From Cyclobacteriaceae bacterium (GTDB taxonomy: Bacteria > Bacteroidota > Bacteroidia > Cytophagales > Cyclobacteriaceae): DNA of 64,000 bases. Below are positions 18,090 through 27,606 of the stretch, piece by piece. Under the pieces are notes generated by a model. It was given only the letters and a program-made list of their open reading frames with translations. It did not search any database and had not been told where the DNA came from. Made by a program: the position numbers and the translations under genes. Within the stretch, counting starts at the first letter, position 1. Every line of letters begins with the position of its first letter. The stretch spans positions 141,047 to 205,046 of the forward strand of contig JANQEU010000055.1 of NCBI GenBank assembly GCA_028278225.1, read 5' to 3'.

Positions 18090-18462
18090 TTCTTATTTCT
18101 TTGGATTTCACTCCCATCTTGCATTTGCCATTGAAAGAGGCACCGGACTCAACAATCAGTCTGTTGGTAATAATATCCCCATCAATAACCGCCGAAGGCT
18201 TTAAGACGAGTTGTTCAGTGATTTCGACGGTACCACTGATATGACCGGCAATTTCCGCATTCTGAGCCAAAACATTCCCTTCTACCTGGGAAGAATGGCC
18301 GAATGCGGCCTTGGATTTGGTTTTTATGTTACCAATCACTTTTCCTTCTACACGAACATTGCCGTAAGTTTCCAGACTACCTTCCAGAATAGTCCCTTTG
18401 CCAATGATATTGCTGGAATTACTTAATTCCTCTACTTCTTTCAGGTCCTTCTTATTGAGCAT
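18043..18462 (-). CDS. Bactofilin family polymer-forming cytoskeletal protein
   Basis: 139 residues. A central beta-helix domain (about 18-118) shows the repeated bactofilin pattern GTILEGSLETYGNVRVEGKV, then GNVLAQNAEIAGHISGTVEI and DGDIITNRLIVESGASFNG. The tails are short, charged and disordered. Bactofilins self-assemble on the inner membrane and often work with an adjacent M23 peptidase to shape peptidoglycan. That partner is the next gene upstream, 20 bases away, so the pair is functionally consistent. Confidence 0.95.
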   Translation of the reverse strand: MLNKKDLKEVEELSNSSNIIGKGTILEGSLETYGNVRVEGKVIGNIKTKSKAAFGHSSQVEGNVLAQNAEIAGHISGTVEITEQLVLKPSAVIDGDIITNRLIVESGASFNGKCKMGVKSKEIRIGNKEEQPPLLKAQS

Positions 18463-18482
18463 TTTTACTTGGTTTCCTTATT

Positions 18483-19349
18483 TTAAAATGAAATGTAATC
18501 CTCGGGGTTAACTGCATTTCCCTTATGCCACAATTCCAAATGTAAATGTGGCCCTGATGTCAACTCACCTGTATTACCAATTATTGCGATAATTTCTCCG
18601 CTGGAGACAAAATTACCAACGTTTTTCAATATTTCCGAATTGTGCTTGTATACTGAGATCAGATTACCCCTATGCTGGATCCCTATAATATATCCGCCAT
18701 CGAGCGTCCAACCGGAAAATATAACCACACCATCTGCTACGGATTTTATCGGTTCATTTTCTTTTGTGACGATATCGACACCGAAATGATCTGATTTCGG
18801 ATCAAACCCCCCAGAAATTATGCCCTCGACAGGTGTGAACAAAAATATTTCCCTGAGTTCGTCGTTGCCTTCATCCACAATGGAGATAAGACCCAGGTCA
18901 CCCTGCTCGTATTCAGCCCTGAACTGGGAGTCTATAGGATCCACCCTGGTAAGGTTAATATCTTCACCATTGAATTGCCGGGAATCATCACTTATTACCG
19001 CCAGTTCCTCTAATTCCTCACTTTCTCCTCCGAGGATCCTTCTTATATTCTGGATATACTGATCCTTTTGACGGACTTCCATTTCCAGTGAATCAACACT
19101 CATACTAAGGTTAAGGACCTGACGGTTTGCCATCATCTGCGCGTGCCTTGGATCCAGCCATTGTTCAAGAACCGAAGTGACTAAATAGACCGCCAGTGCC
19201 AGGGAAATCAAAAATCCAAGGGTCATCAGCAGGATCAGACGAGCATAGTTGAAGCTGAGCGTCTTTTTCTCAGCGAAATTCTCTTCATTCCTGATGATAA
19301 GTAAATACCTGTTCGTCAGCCAACCGGAAAGCGTTCGTTTCTGCCCCAA
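18483..19349 (-). CDS. M23-family peptidoglycan endopeptidase with membrane anchor
   Basis: 288 residues: a basic cytoplasmic start, one membrane helix (about 35-57, ARLILLMTLGFLISLALAVYLV), a coiled-coil linker (about 70-110), and a C-terminal LytM domain (about 175-285). The domain keeps the zinc ligands HFGVDIV (H-x3-D) and the HLHLELW motif (HxH). The start is TTG at 19347-19349, preceded by AGGAGA, a rare clear Shine-Dalgarno here. It probably hydrolyses peptide cross-links in the periplasm together with the bactofilin. A -7 box lies at 19371-19378. Confidence 0.94.
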   Translation of the reverse strand: MGQKRTLSGWLTNRYLLIIRNEENFAEKKTLSFNYARLILLMTLGFLISLALAVYLVTSVLEQWLDPRHAQMMANRQVLNLSMSVDSLEMEVRQKDQYIQNIRRILGGESEELEELAVISDDSRQFNGEDINLTRVDPIDSQFRAEYEQGDLGLISIVDEGNDELREIFLFTPVEGIISGGFDPKSDHFGVDIVTKENEPIKSVADGVVIFSGWTLDGGYIIGIQHRGNLISVYKHNSEILKNVGNFVSSGEIIAIIGNTGELTSGPHLHLELWHKGNAVNPEDYISF

Positions 19350-19370
19350 TTTCTCCTAGTTTTGAATTGG

Positions 19371-19378
19371 CAAATATA
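19371..19378 (-). promoter_or_regulatory. Putative -7 box for the M23-bactofilin-atp operon
   Basis: On the minus strand this reads TATATTTG, a perfect match to the Bacteroidota TAnnTTTG element, 22 bases before the M23 start codon. No good -33 TTG is found at 19-21 bases upstream. It lies almost back to back with the plus-strand box at 19396-19403. Confidence 0.5.
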
Positions 19379-19395
19379 TTCTAAAGCCATTATTT

Positions 19396-19403
19396 TATCT
19401 TTG
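19396..19403 (+). promoter_or_regulatory. Putative -7 box for the sprE-like operon
   Basis: TATCTTTG is a perfect TAnnTTTG match. Transcription should start near 19410, only about eight bases before the TTG at 19418 but about 53 before the in-frame TTG at 19463. This favours the later start of the gene. The -33 element is weak. Confidence 0.5.
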
Positions 19404-19417
19404 AAGGATAATACTGA

Positions 19418-22033
19418 TTGAAAATATCGTTAATTCTACACGTCGTAATAGTAATTAGTAAATTGAGGTTAATCTTATCCATTTCAGGATTAATTTTCTG
19501 TACCCTCAGTATCGCGCAAAATAATCCGATTGGCATTACCTACCATAATGTGACCGCTCGATATAACGGCTATTTTATTGCCAAAGAGCAGATAAAGGAG
19601 ATCGAACAAACCATCTTTGATCGATATGAATGGGACTATAACCACATCCTGCCTGTATTTCCTCAATTTGACACTACCACCTCAAGGTCACTCGAAACCC
19701 AGCTCCAGGACTGTATTGAAAAGGCTTCCATAGCCATTCAAAGGCATCCTGAATCCCGATGGGAAGATGACGCCTATATTCTTGTCGGTAAAGCCCGGCT
19801 CTACGGAAGCGAATTCCCCGAAGCCATAGAGACATTCAAATGGGTGAATACGAATGGAGACGATATAAATGATCAGCACAGAGCCCTTATCAATCTTTTA
19901 AGAACGTTTACAGAGGCGAAGGAATATAAGAACGCCAGGGCTGTTTTGGAATACCTGGACAAACAGGAGATAAACGTTGAAAACAAAAAGCAACTGCACC
20001 TCAACAAAGCTTACTTTCATCACGTGATGGAGGAATATGATTTAATGGTCCAAAACCTGGTAGAAGCGGAGGAAATGATGAATCGCGGTGCGGACAAAGC
20101 GAGGGTGGATTTCATAATTGGACAGGTTTATCAGGCGCTAAACTTTGATGCGAATGCATACAGCTATTACAAACGAGCTCTGAAACAAAGTAATACATAC
20201 GAACTGTCCTTTTTTACAAAGTTGAATATGGCGCAGGTCACTCAAATGACCAGCAATAGCAATATCAAAAAGGTTCGTAAGTACTTCAGGAAGCTCCTTA
20301 ATGACCCCAAAAACCTGGAATACCAGGATAGGATATATTTCGAGATGGGTCAATTTGACTTTAAGCGGGGGGATCTTGCGGGGGCTATTGAAAATTACAA
20401 ACTGTCCGTGGCCAGTGGAAAGGACAACAGGCAAAAAGCATATTCCTTTTTGAAAATCGGTCAGATATACTATGACAGCCTGAGAAACTTTCAGCTTGCC
20501 AAAAATTATTACGACAGCACCATCCAGGTTTTGCCAAAAGACGAGGAGAATTATGAGGAGATCAAGTCGAGGCAGGAGATACTCTCGGAGTTCGTTGAGC
20601 ACTACACCACACTGCAAACCAACGATAGTCTCATTTCCCTTTCAAAACTTTCAGATGATTCACTTGAAGTTTTACTGAACCTGAAATTGGATGAAATGGA
20701 GTTGGCTTACATTAACGAACAGGAAGCGGAGAAGAAACGGAAAAGGAAAGAAAAGCTGACAGAGACCAACATTAATTCTTTTGATGAAGAAAACCTTGTA
20801 ACAATTAATGAGAGCATCAGCGGAACATGGTACTTCTACAATACCTCGGAGATTTCGAGAGGCCAGGCTGAGTTTACCAGAATTTGGGGAAATGTAGAAT
20901 TAACCGATAATTGGAGACGTAGTACTCGAAATGAGATACGGGAAACAGAACCCCAGGTCCAGGAGTTGGCAGCGGTCCAGGATCCGGCAGCCGGCAAAGA
21001 GACCAGTAAGGAAGAAACAGAATTCGACAGGGAGGGGGAGAGATCCAGGTTAGTGGCACAGATTCCGACAAGTGAGTCACAATTGGAGCAACTGCTTGGC
21101 GAAATTGAGGTGGCCTACTACGAACTTGGCAATATCTATAACTTTAAATTGAACGAAAAACAAAATGCAATTTCGAGCTTCAACTCGCTTCTCTTAAGAT
21201 TTGATAGCTCCGAGTACAGACCTGAGGTTTTGTACCAGTTATACCTCCTCTATCAACCAATGGACAGTACTCAGTCCGATAAAACCGCCCGTCAACTGCT
21301 TGCCGAATTTCCTGAATCTATCTATGCTAAACTTATCTTCAATCCTAACTACATAGAGGAATCCAAAGCACTCCTGGAGGCATATAAGAAAGTGTATAAA
21401 GAAGCTTACCTGCTCTATGACAATGGAGATTATCAGAAATCACTGAATCAAATTGATAGTGCACTTATCAATAATCCGCAAAACCAGTTCACAGACAACC
21501 TGATGCTTCTGAAGGCCATGAATCTGGGTAAGATTGACGGCATCTATAAGTATCAGTATGAGCTGAACAATTTTATCAGGAATAATCCGGATAGCGAATT
21601 GCTGGATTATGCAAAAGTTCTGGTCAAAGCCTCGGAAGATTTTCAGATCAATCTCTACAGCAGCTCAAGAGCCAAATTCATCAAAAACTTTGACGACAGG
21701 CATTATTTCATCCTTTTATACTCGCCAAAACCTGAGCTATCGAAGAGCCTTCCGGAAATTGTGCAGACATTTATTGAAGAAAACAGTTTAGATTTAAATA
21801 CAGGTAACCTGGTCTTTGATGAAGGGCATGCCATGGTGTTGGTTAATGAATTTGATGGAAAAGCAACAGCCAATGATTTCATTAAACTATTTGACTCCGG
21901 CGTGGATCTGCTGAGTGAGTTTAAAGGGGAAAAATTCTATCCGTTAATAATTACCAGGGAGAATTTTGAGATCTTCTATGAGACCAAAGACCTGGACAGT
22001 TATCTAACATTCTATCAGAAGAACTATCCATGA
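19418..22033 (+). CDS. sprE: SprE/PorW-like TPR protein of the type IX secretion system
   Basis: Up to 871 residues, close to the roughly 870 of Flavobacterium SprE. A signal peptide precedes the family-like start (ITYHNVTARYNGYFIAKEQI). TPR-like helical repeats run from about 90 to 390 (DDAYILVGKARLYGSEFPEA, then YQALNFDANAYSYYKRAL). An acidic/basic low-complexity middle (about 430-560) and a second helical block follow. SprE/PorW is an envelope component needed for T9SS function. The TTG at 19463 gives a more standard 19-residue signal (MRLILSISGLIFCTLSIAQ). The end overlaps the PBP1A start by four bases (ATGA). The family call is from repeat layout and N-terminus, not a search. Confidence 0.75.
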   Translation: MKISLILHVVIVISKLRLILSISGLIFCTLSIAQNNPIGITYHNVTARYNGYFIAKEQIKEIEQTIFDRYEWDYNHILPVFPQFDTTTSRSLETQLQDCIEKASIAIQRHPESRWEDDAYILVGKARLYGSEFPEAIETFKWVNTNGDDINDQHRALINLLRTFTEAKEYKNARAVLEYLDKQEINVENKKQLHLNKAYFHHVMEEYDLMVQNLVEAEEMMNRGADKARVDFIIGQVYQALNFDANAYSYYKRALKQSNTYELSFFTKLNMAQVTQMTSNSNIKKVRKYFRKLLNDPKNLEYQDRIYFEMGQFDFKRGDLAGAIENYKLSVASGKDNRQKAYSFLKIGQIYYDSLRNFQLAKNYYDSTIQVLPKDEENYEEIKSRQEILSEFVEHYTTLQTNDSLISLSKLSDDSLEVLLNLKLDEMELAYINEQEAEKKRKRKEKLTETNINSFDEENLVTINESISGTWYFYNTSEISRGQAEFTRIWGNVELTDNWRRSTRNEIRETEPQVQELAAVQDPAAGKETSKEETEFDREGERSRLVAQIPTSESQLEQLLGEIEVAYYELGNIYNFKLNEKQNAISSFNSLLLRFDSSEYRPEVLYQLYLLYQPMDSTQSDKTARQLLAEFPESIYAKLIFNPNYIEESKALLEAYKKVYKEAYLLYDNGDYQKSLNQIDSALINNPQNQFTDNLMLLKAMNLGKIDGIYKYQYELNNFIRNNPDSELLDYAKVLVKASEDFQINLYSSSRAKFIKNFDDRHYFILLYSPKPELSKSLPEIVQTFIEENSLDLNTGNLVFDEGHAMVLVNEFDGKATANDFIKLFDSGVDLLSEFKGEKFYPLIITRENFEIFYETKDLDSYLTFYQKNYP

Positions 22034-24303
22034 AAATGAAAAAACGTATAAAAGTTGTTATCATTTTGATGTGGGTAATCCTGTTCTTTACAGTGATTGG
22101 GATCCCCGGAATCTTCACGATGGTAAAAAATGACGCTTTCGGGTGGTTTGGCGGGCTGCCAAGTTTGAGTGCTCTCGAAAGACCTGACCCTGATCTGTCA
22201 TCGGAGCTGTTTAGTGCCGATGGCGTATCCCTTGGTAAATACTTCCGTACAAATCGAACCCCTGTCACTTACGATGAGCTGTCTCCCCAGTTAATAAACA
22301 CACTTTTGGTGACAGAAGACATCAGGTTCAAACAACACTCAGGGATCGATCTGAAGGGGTTAATACGAGCCGTCGTAGGGAAATTGACATTCCAATTCAG
22401 AGGCGGCGGAAGCACCATCACCATGCAGTTAGCCGAAAACCTGTATCGTACCAATAGCGAAAACCAGGGTTCAATGTACCGGATCAGGGGCATAGGTCAA
22501 ATTATTACGAAGCTAAAGGAATGGATCATTGCAGTTCAGTTGGAAAAATCCTACACAAAGGAAGAAATTCTTGCTATGTATCTAAATACGGTTGAGTACG
22601 GTTCAAATTCCTTCGGAATAAAAGTCGCTGCTAAAACTTTTTTTAATAAACTTCCTTCACAACTTGATTACCTGGAATCTGCCACTCTCATCGGGGCAGT
22701 CAATGCACCTACCCGATACAGCCCAATACTGAATCCCGAGAACGCTATTAGTAAGCGAACGGAGCTGCTGTATAATTTGCGTAAGTACAACATCATTTCG
22801 CAGGAGCAGTATGATACACTAAAAGTCCAGCCTCTGAATCTCAATTATAAAGTAGACAGTCACAATGTGGGTCCGGCTACTTACTTCAGAGCACAAGCCA
22901 GAAATTTCCTGCTTAATTGGTCAAAACAAAACGGCTACGACCTGTTTGACGACGGTTTAAAAATTTACACAACTATTGATAGCCGTCTGCAACAATATGC
23001 TGAAGATGCAATGACAGCTCATATGGATACGCTTCAACGGCAGTTTAATGAACACTGGGCAGAAGGTAATCCATGGATTGATGAAGATCAAAACGAAATT
23101 GAGGGTTTCATTGAAAATGAAATAAAAAAGGAATCGATCTACAGGAGGCTTGTAGAAAAATATGGGGAAGACTCAGATTCAGTTGAGATCGTTTTGAATC
23201 AACCCAAACCTATGACCGTATTCAGTTGGCAAGGTGAAAAAGACACCTTATTGAGTCCCATGGATTCTATGCGGTATTACAAGCGTTTTCTACAAGCTGG
23301 ATTTATGGCCATGGAACCTACTACGGGACATATTAAGGCCTGGGTTGGCGGTATTAACTATAAGTATTTCCAGTTTGACCATGTGAAGCAGGGTAAACGT
23401 CAACCCGGATCAACTTTCAAACCGGTTGTTTATACAGCAGCAATCGACAATGGGTATTCACCTTGTTTTCCCGTTGTAGATGCGCCTGTGACCTATCCTT
23501 TTCCCGGTGAGGACCCTCCGACATGGACGCCCAACAATTCCAGCGGGAAGTTCACCGGGGCTAAAATGACAATCCGACAAGCCATGGCCAGATCAGTAAA
23601 CAGTATTACGGCATTCATGATGAATGAACTCGGTCCCAGGACGGTTGTCGATTATGCTAGAAGATTAGGAATAAAGAGTCCGTTGGCAGCTGTTCCACCC
23701 TTATGCCTTGGAGCGGGAGGAGACGTCTCGCTTTATGAAATGCTGGGAGCCTATTCCACATTCATAAACAAAGGTGTCTATACGGAACCTTTCTATATAT
23801 CACGCATTGAAGATAAAAATGGAAATTTGATTCAACAATTTTTTCCGGTGACCAAAGAAGCGCTGAATGAAGAAACGGCTTATGTGATGTTACACATGTT
23901 AAAAGGAACCTCCGAAGAGGTAGGAGGTACGGCCTGGGGACTGGATTGGAATTTAAGGAATGATAATGAAATCGGCGCAAAAACCGGCACAACTCAAAAT
24001 GCTTCGGATGGATGGTTTATTGGAGTTACACAAAACCTCGCCGCCGGAGCCTGGGTAGGAGGTGATGTTCGTTCCATAAGGTTCAGAGAATGGGTCCTAG
24101 GTCAGGGTGCAAGAACAGCTATGCCAATCTGGGAGGGATTTATGATGCGGGTTTATGATGATGTGACCTTGCCCTATCAAAAGAGCAAATTTGATCCTCC
24201 GATAAACCCCATCAGCATTGAGCTGGATTGTTCAGTTTATGAGACAGGATCGGAAGCAGACACAGTTTTCTATGATGTAGTAGACGAAGATGATATCTTC
24301 TAG
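22030..24303 (+). CDS. Class A penicillin-binding protein (PBP1A type)
   Basis: 757 residues. In order: membrane anchor (about 8-30), GT51 transglycosylase domain (about 65-240) with catalytic Glu in TEDIRFKQHSGID, then a transpeptidase domain (about 420-700) with the active-site Ser461 in QPGSTFKP (SxxK), the SVN triad and KTGTTQ. It polymerises lipid II and cross-links peptidoglycan from the outer face of the inner membrane. It is translationally coupled to the sprE-like gene upstream and followed by uvrC after two bases. Confidence 0.96.
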   Translation: MKMKKRIKVVIILMWVILFFTVIGIPGIFTMVKNDAFGWFGGLPSLSALERPDPDLSSELFSADGVSLGKYFRTNRTPVTYDELSPQLINTLLVTEDIRFKQHSGIDLKGLIRAVVGKLTFQFRGGGSTITMQLAENLYRTNSENQGSMYRIRGIGQIITKLKEWIIAVQLEKSYTKEEILAMYLNTVEYGSNSFGIKVAAKTFFNKLPSQLDYLESATLIGAVNAPTRYSPILNPENAISKRTELLYNLRKYNIISQEQYDTLKVQPLNLNYKVDSHNVGPATYFRAQARNFLLNWSKQNGYDLFDDGLKIYTTIDSRLQQYAEDAMTAHMDTLQRQFNEHWAEGNPWIDEDQNEIEGFIENEIKKESIYRRLVEKYGEDSDSVEIVLNQPKPMTVFSWQGEKDTLLSPMDSMRYYKRFLQAGFMAMEPTTGHIKAWVGGINYKYFQFDHVKQGKRQPGSTFKPVVYTAAIDNGYSPCFPVVDAPVTYPFPGEDPPTWTPNNSSGKFTGAKMTIRQAMARSVNSITAFMMNELGPRTVVDYARRLGIKSPLAAVPPLCLGAGGDVSLYEMLGAYSTFINKGVYTEPFYISRIEDKNGNLIQQFFPVTKEALNEETAYVMLHMLKGTSEEVGGTAWGLDWNLRNDNEIGAKTGTTQNASDGWFIGVTQNLAAGAWVGGDVRSIRFREWVLGQGARTAMPIWEGFMMRVYDDVTLPYQKSKFDPPINPISIELDCSVYETGSEADTVFYDVVDEDDIF

Positions 24304-24305
24304 GC

Positions 24306-26102
24306 ATGGAGTACTACCAATACTCTGCCGAGCATTATCTGAGCATTCCAAACGATCCCGGAGTTTACAAGTTCTTCAACAAGGACGGGTTAATTCTATA
24401 TGTCGGAAAGGCCAAAAATTTAAGGAAGAGAATATCCAGTTATTTCAGCAAACAAAGCGCTGATCGCAAGACTTCGAGGCTGGTAAGTGAGATCAGCCAT
24501 ATAGAGGTAATTATTGTCAACTCGGAGTTTGATGCTCTATTACTGGAAAACAATCTTATCAAAGAAAACCAACCCAGATACAATATACTTCTGAAGGACG
24601 ACAAAAGCTTTCCAAGCATATTGGTAACAAATGACAGGTTCCCAAAAATCTATTCAACAAGAAGGATAGATAAATCCATGGGTACTTATTACGGACCATA
24701 TACCTCGGTGAAGGCCATGAATAGTGTCCTTGACCTGATCCGGAAACTTTATAAAATCAGGACCTGTAATTACAATTTGTCAGCTTCCAATATTGAGAAA
24801 AAGAAATTCAAATTGTGCCTGGAGTATCATTTGGGCAATTGTCTGGGTCCATGTGAAGGATTGCAGGAGGAATCCGACTACGTCGAAGAGGTTCAACAAG
24901 CCAGGGATATCCTGAAAGGCAGAGTTGGTCTGGTCAAAAGTCAATTTTTATCGGAAATGAAATCCGCTTCGGATAAATTGAATTTTGAGTTGGCAGAGAT
25001 GTTCAAACAAAAACTGCTGCTATTGGAAAAATTCCAAAGCAAGTCCCTTATCGTCAACCCCAAGATCACAGATACCGACGTTGTAGGAATGATACAGGAA
25101 GATGGCAACTACTTCATCAATTATATGAAAATAGAAGATGGAAGCATCCGTGTATCCGAAACGGTAGAGGTCAAAACTAAAATGGGTGAAAGCCCCCAAA
25201 GTGTACTACAATACGTTATACCGAATTTACAAGTGAAATATCAGAGTAACAACCGGGATGTTCTTTGTAATGTGGAGGTACAGCTTTGGGGTGAGGTCGA
25301 TGTCATAGTCCCGGCGATAGGCGACAAGAAAAAATTGGTCGACCTATCAGTCAAAAATGCTGTACTTTTCAAGAGAGAAAAGTACGAGGCTAAAAAGGGC
25401 CATATTTCGCAGTTGGAACGCACATTGGAACAACTGCAGGAAGACCTGAGGTTAAAGGATATCCCCAGGCACATCGAATGCTTTGACAATTCGAATATTC
25501 AAGGTTCCAACCCTGTTGCTTCAATGGTTTGTTTCAAAAACGGGAAACCATCAAAAAAAGATTACAGGAAATTCAATATCAAGACAGTTGCCGGCCCTGA
25601 CGATTTTTCTTCAATGAAGGAGGTGGTGTTCAGGAGGTACAAAAGACTTATTGGCCAAAACTCTCCACTACCCGATCTGGTGGTTGTGGATGGTGGTAAA
25701 GGTCAGTTGAACGCCGCCACTGAAGCGCTCAATGAACTTGGAATTTACGGATCTCTGCCTGTGATCGGAATTGCCAAAAGATTGGAAGAAATTTATTATC
25801 CGCACGATCAATTACCTCTTTTTATCAGCAAAAAATCAAGCTCTCTAAGACTTATCCAACAACTCAGGGATGAAGCTCACCGGTTTGCCATCACATTTCA
25901 CAGAGATAAGAGAAGCAAAAAATCACTGACTTCCGAACTGGATGAAATAAAAGGTATAGGACGTAAAACCAAGGAGACGCTTTTTGAATCTTACAAAAGT
26001 ATAGCCCGGATCAAAAAGGCGTCCGGTGCTGACCTGATTCAGGTCATTGGTCCATCCAAAGCCAGACTTATCACAGAATACTTCAAAACAAAAAATGGCT
26101 AG
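24306..26102 (+). CDS. uvrC: Excinuclease ABC subunit C
   Basis: 598 residues, the standard length. It has a GIY-YIG nuclease domain at about 14-95 (GVYKFFNKDGLILYVGKAKN, with RKRISSYF), a UvrB-interacting UVR motif at about 205-240, an RNase H-like second nuclease domain (ECFDNSNIQGSNPVASMV, about 395-415, then PDLVVVDGGKGQL), and a C-terminal helix-hairpin-helix pair (LDEIKGIGRKTKETL, LIQVIGPSKARLI). It makes both incisions in nucleotide excision repair. It is the last gene of the plus-strand operon. Its stop codon lies inside the stem of the terminator-like hairpin 26094-26118. Confidence 0.98.
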   Translation: MEYYQYSAEHYLSIPNDPGVYKFFNKDGLILYVGKAKNLRKRISSYFSKQSADRKTSRLVSEISHIEVIIVNSEFDALLLENNLIKENQPRYNILLKDDKSFPSILVTNDRFPKIYSTRRIDKSMGTYYGPYTSVKAMNSVLDLIRKLYKIRTCNYNLSASNIEKKKFKLCLEYHLGNCLGPCEGLQEESDYVEEVQQARDILKGRVGLVKSQFLSEMKSASDKLNFELAEMFKQKLLLLEKFQSKSLIVNPKITDTDVVGMIQEDGNYFINYMKIEDGSIRVSETVEVKTKMGESPQSVLQYVIPNLQVKYQSNNRDVLCNVEVQLWGEVDVIVPAIGDKKKLVDLSVKNAVLFKREKYEAKKGHISQLERTLEQLQEDLRLKDIPRHIECFDNSNIQGSNPVASMVCFKNGKPSKKDYRKFNIKTVAGPDDFSSMKEVVFRRYKRLIGQNSPLPDLVVVDGGKGQLNAATEALNELGIYGSLPVIGIAKRLEEIYYPHDQLPLFISKKSSSLRLIQQLRDEAHRFAITFHRDKRSKKSLTSELDEIKGIGRKTKETLFESYKSIARIKKASGADLIQVIGPSKARLITEYFKTKNG

Positions 26103-26118
26103 TTTTTAACTAGCCATT
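26094..26118. terminator. Bidirectional-type hairpin between uvrC and the FISUMP gene
   Basis: A perfect 11-bp stem (AATGGCTAGTT with AACTAGCCATT) around three T residues. On the minus strand it is followed by TTTTTTGTTTTG, a good terminator for the gldKLMN-FISUMP transcript. On the plus strand it overlaps the uvrC stop and lacks a T-run, so it is weaker there. Confidence 0.75.
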
Positions 26119-26145
26119 CAAACAATAACAATCGTACGTCTTTTC

Positions 26146-26733
26146 TTAATATTCTTTAATGCACCTGCAACTATTTCTGGTGGTTTTACTGATCCTACTG
26201 TGAAATACTTCGGCAGAGCCTCTGTGAAAGGTGATGACGCCTGCTGTATTTCCAGAGATCTCTTCCGAATCCCAGTAGTTCCCCTCTATGGATATCCCAT
26301 TATAAAAACCACTGGCATCACCAAATCCTCCAAGCAGTAAATCCATACCCGAAGTTCCACCTTCCACTAAATGCGTACCAGCACTGTGCAGCCCGTCAAA
26401 TGCGGAAAATAGTAAGGTCCAATCATTTGTTGTCGGGATCCTCCATCCTTCCGGGCAGGCTTCCAGGGCAGCGTCATAAGTATAAAGCTTTCCGAACTTT
26501 CCACAGTAAGCAGGCTCCTCTTTATAACAAAAAGAACCTTCACCTGTATCATATCTGAGATTTTCTCCCATCCATGTTCGCTTAATGAAAATGCCACCTT
26601 CAAGGGGAATGGAAAACTCTATAGCCCTGTAAGTAGTACCATCTCTCGAATCAGTGAATGACGAAACTTCCTGAGAGTACAGCGAAGTGCAAAAAAATAA
26701 TAACAGCAATGAGTAAAGTAGTTTCATAGGCAA
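26146..26733 (-). CDS. FISUMP-domain secreted protein
   Basis: 195 residues with a signal peptide (from MKLLYSLLLLFFCTSLYSQ, second ATG at 26727). The body carries the Fibrobacter succinogenes major paralogous domain pattern: ENLRYDTGEGS, CPEGWRIPTTNDWTLL, GFYNGISIEGNYWDSEE, and a C-terminal CRCIKEY. The domain is common in exported Bacteroidota proteins, but its activity is not established. It lies 21 bases after gldN with no terminator between, so it belongs to the gld operon. A link to T9SS is inferred from context. Confidence 0.85.
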   Translation of the reverse strand: MPMKLLYSLLLLFFCTSLYSQEVSSFTDSRDGTTYRAIEFSIPLEGGIFIKRTWMGENLRYDTGEGSFCYKEEPAYCGKFGKLYTYDAALEACPEGWRIPTTNDWTLLFSAFDGLHSAGTHLVEGGTSGMDLLLGGFGDASGFYNGISIEGNYWDSEEISGNTAGVITFHRGSAEVFHSRISKTTRNSCRCIKEY

Positions 26734-26754
26734 AACAAATTGAAATTTAAGATT

Positions 26755-27594
26755 CTAATACTCCCATAATTGACTTTCATACTCCATTATATCATACTCA
26801 TACTTTTGCTGTATGATCAATGCGTTTAAAGGGTCTTTTGCGATAAGATCCGCATACTCCTGTCTGATATCCAGGTTTTCCGGATTTGATACTTTTATAA
26901 TAGGTGCACTGAAAAGTCTTAATTCAAATGCATCTCCAAAATTGACGTGTTTCGCTTGATTCTGAGAATTATACCATTTTGCCCGGTCAGCATAAGGTCC
27001 CCTGAATATGTCCATGAGATCGCTATACTTAAAGTGAGCTACGGGCTTCTCAAATCCTGCAGGGTTCCACTCAACCCCTGCGCTGGACGGCAGGGCCAAT
27101 GTAATAGACCGGATATAGTAGTACATTCTTGATCTGTTTCGGTCAAAAATTACATCCTCCTTTATATATATAACTGAAAATAAGTCAGTAGGTATCCTCT
27201 GGAGCGAAGGGCCCGTACCCCCGCCTTGCTGCTGCTGTTCATTTGGGTCCGTAAATCCTGAAGAAAATCCACCACCAACGAAGGGATTATCTTCCTGCTC
27301 AACAGAGATATTGGAATTAAAGATAATATCCGGCATAAAGTTCAGTGTGGAGTCAGATCGATAAGGTGTAAGCAAACCTTCATCCACAGCCTCGATCACA
27401 AGGCGTGAGAACTCTGCATTTCTCGAAAAGAATGGTCTGTTTTGCTTCTCCAACAAATTCATTCTTCTCCAAACCGTCTTTTTGAACAATGCCTGCTCTT
27501 TGGCCACCTCAGGCTTTATTACCGGCACATTGCTTTCCTGGGCCAATACAGTGAATGACCCCGCAATCAACACACCCAAAACAAATTTTTTCAT
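26755..27594 (-). CDS. gldN: Gliding motility / T9SS protein GldN (PorN)
   Basis: 279 residues with a signal peptide (MKKFVLGVLIAGSFTVLAQ). The body includes TVWRRMNLLEKQNRPFF, then a DLFSVIYIKEDVIFDRNRSRM segment and a FDAFELRLFSAP-like stretch typical of GldN. It forms the periplasmic GldK-GldN ring complex under the outer membrane. It lies 12 bases after gldM in the conserved gldK-L-M-N order. A glycine/glutamine-rich insertion (about 110-125) is probably a flexible loop. Confidence 0.95.
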   Translation of the reverse strand: MKKFVLGVLIAGSFTVLAQESNVPVIKPEVAKEQALFKKTVWRRMNLLEKQNRPFFSRNAEFSRLVIEAVDEGLLTPYRSDSTLNFMPDIIFNSNISVEQEDNPFVGGGFSSGFTDPNEQQQQGGGTGPSLQRIPTDLFSVIYIKEDVIFDRNRSRMYYYIRSITLALPSSAGVEWNPAGFEKPVAHFKYSDLMDIFRGPYADRAKWYNSQNQAKHVNFGDAFELRLFSAPIIKVSNPENLDIRQEYADLIAKDPLNALIIQQKYEYDIMEYESQLWEY

Positions 27595-27606
27595 ACTATT
27601 TGAACT

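Noticed and set aside
20138..20617. A 159-codon minus-strand frame
   Set aside because: It is the shadow of the sprE-like TPR region, with no coding signature of its own.
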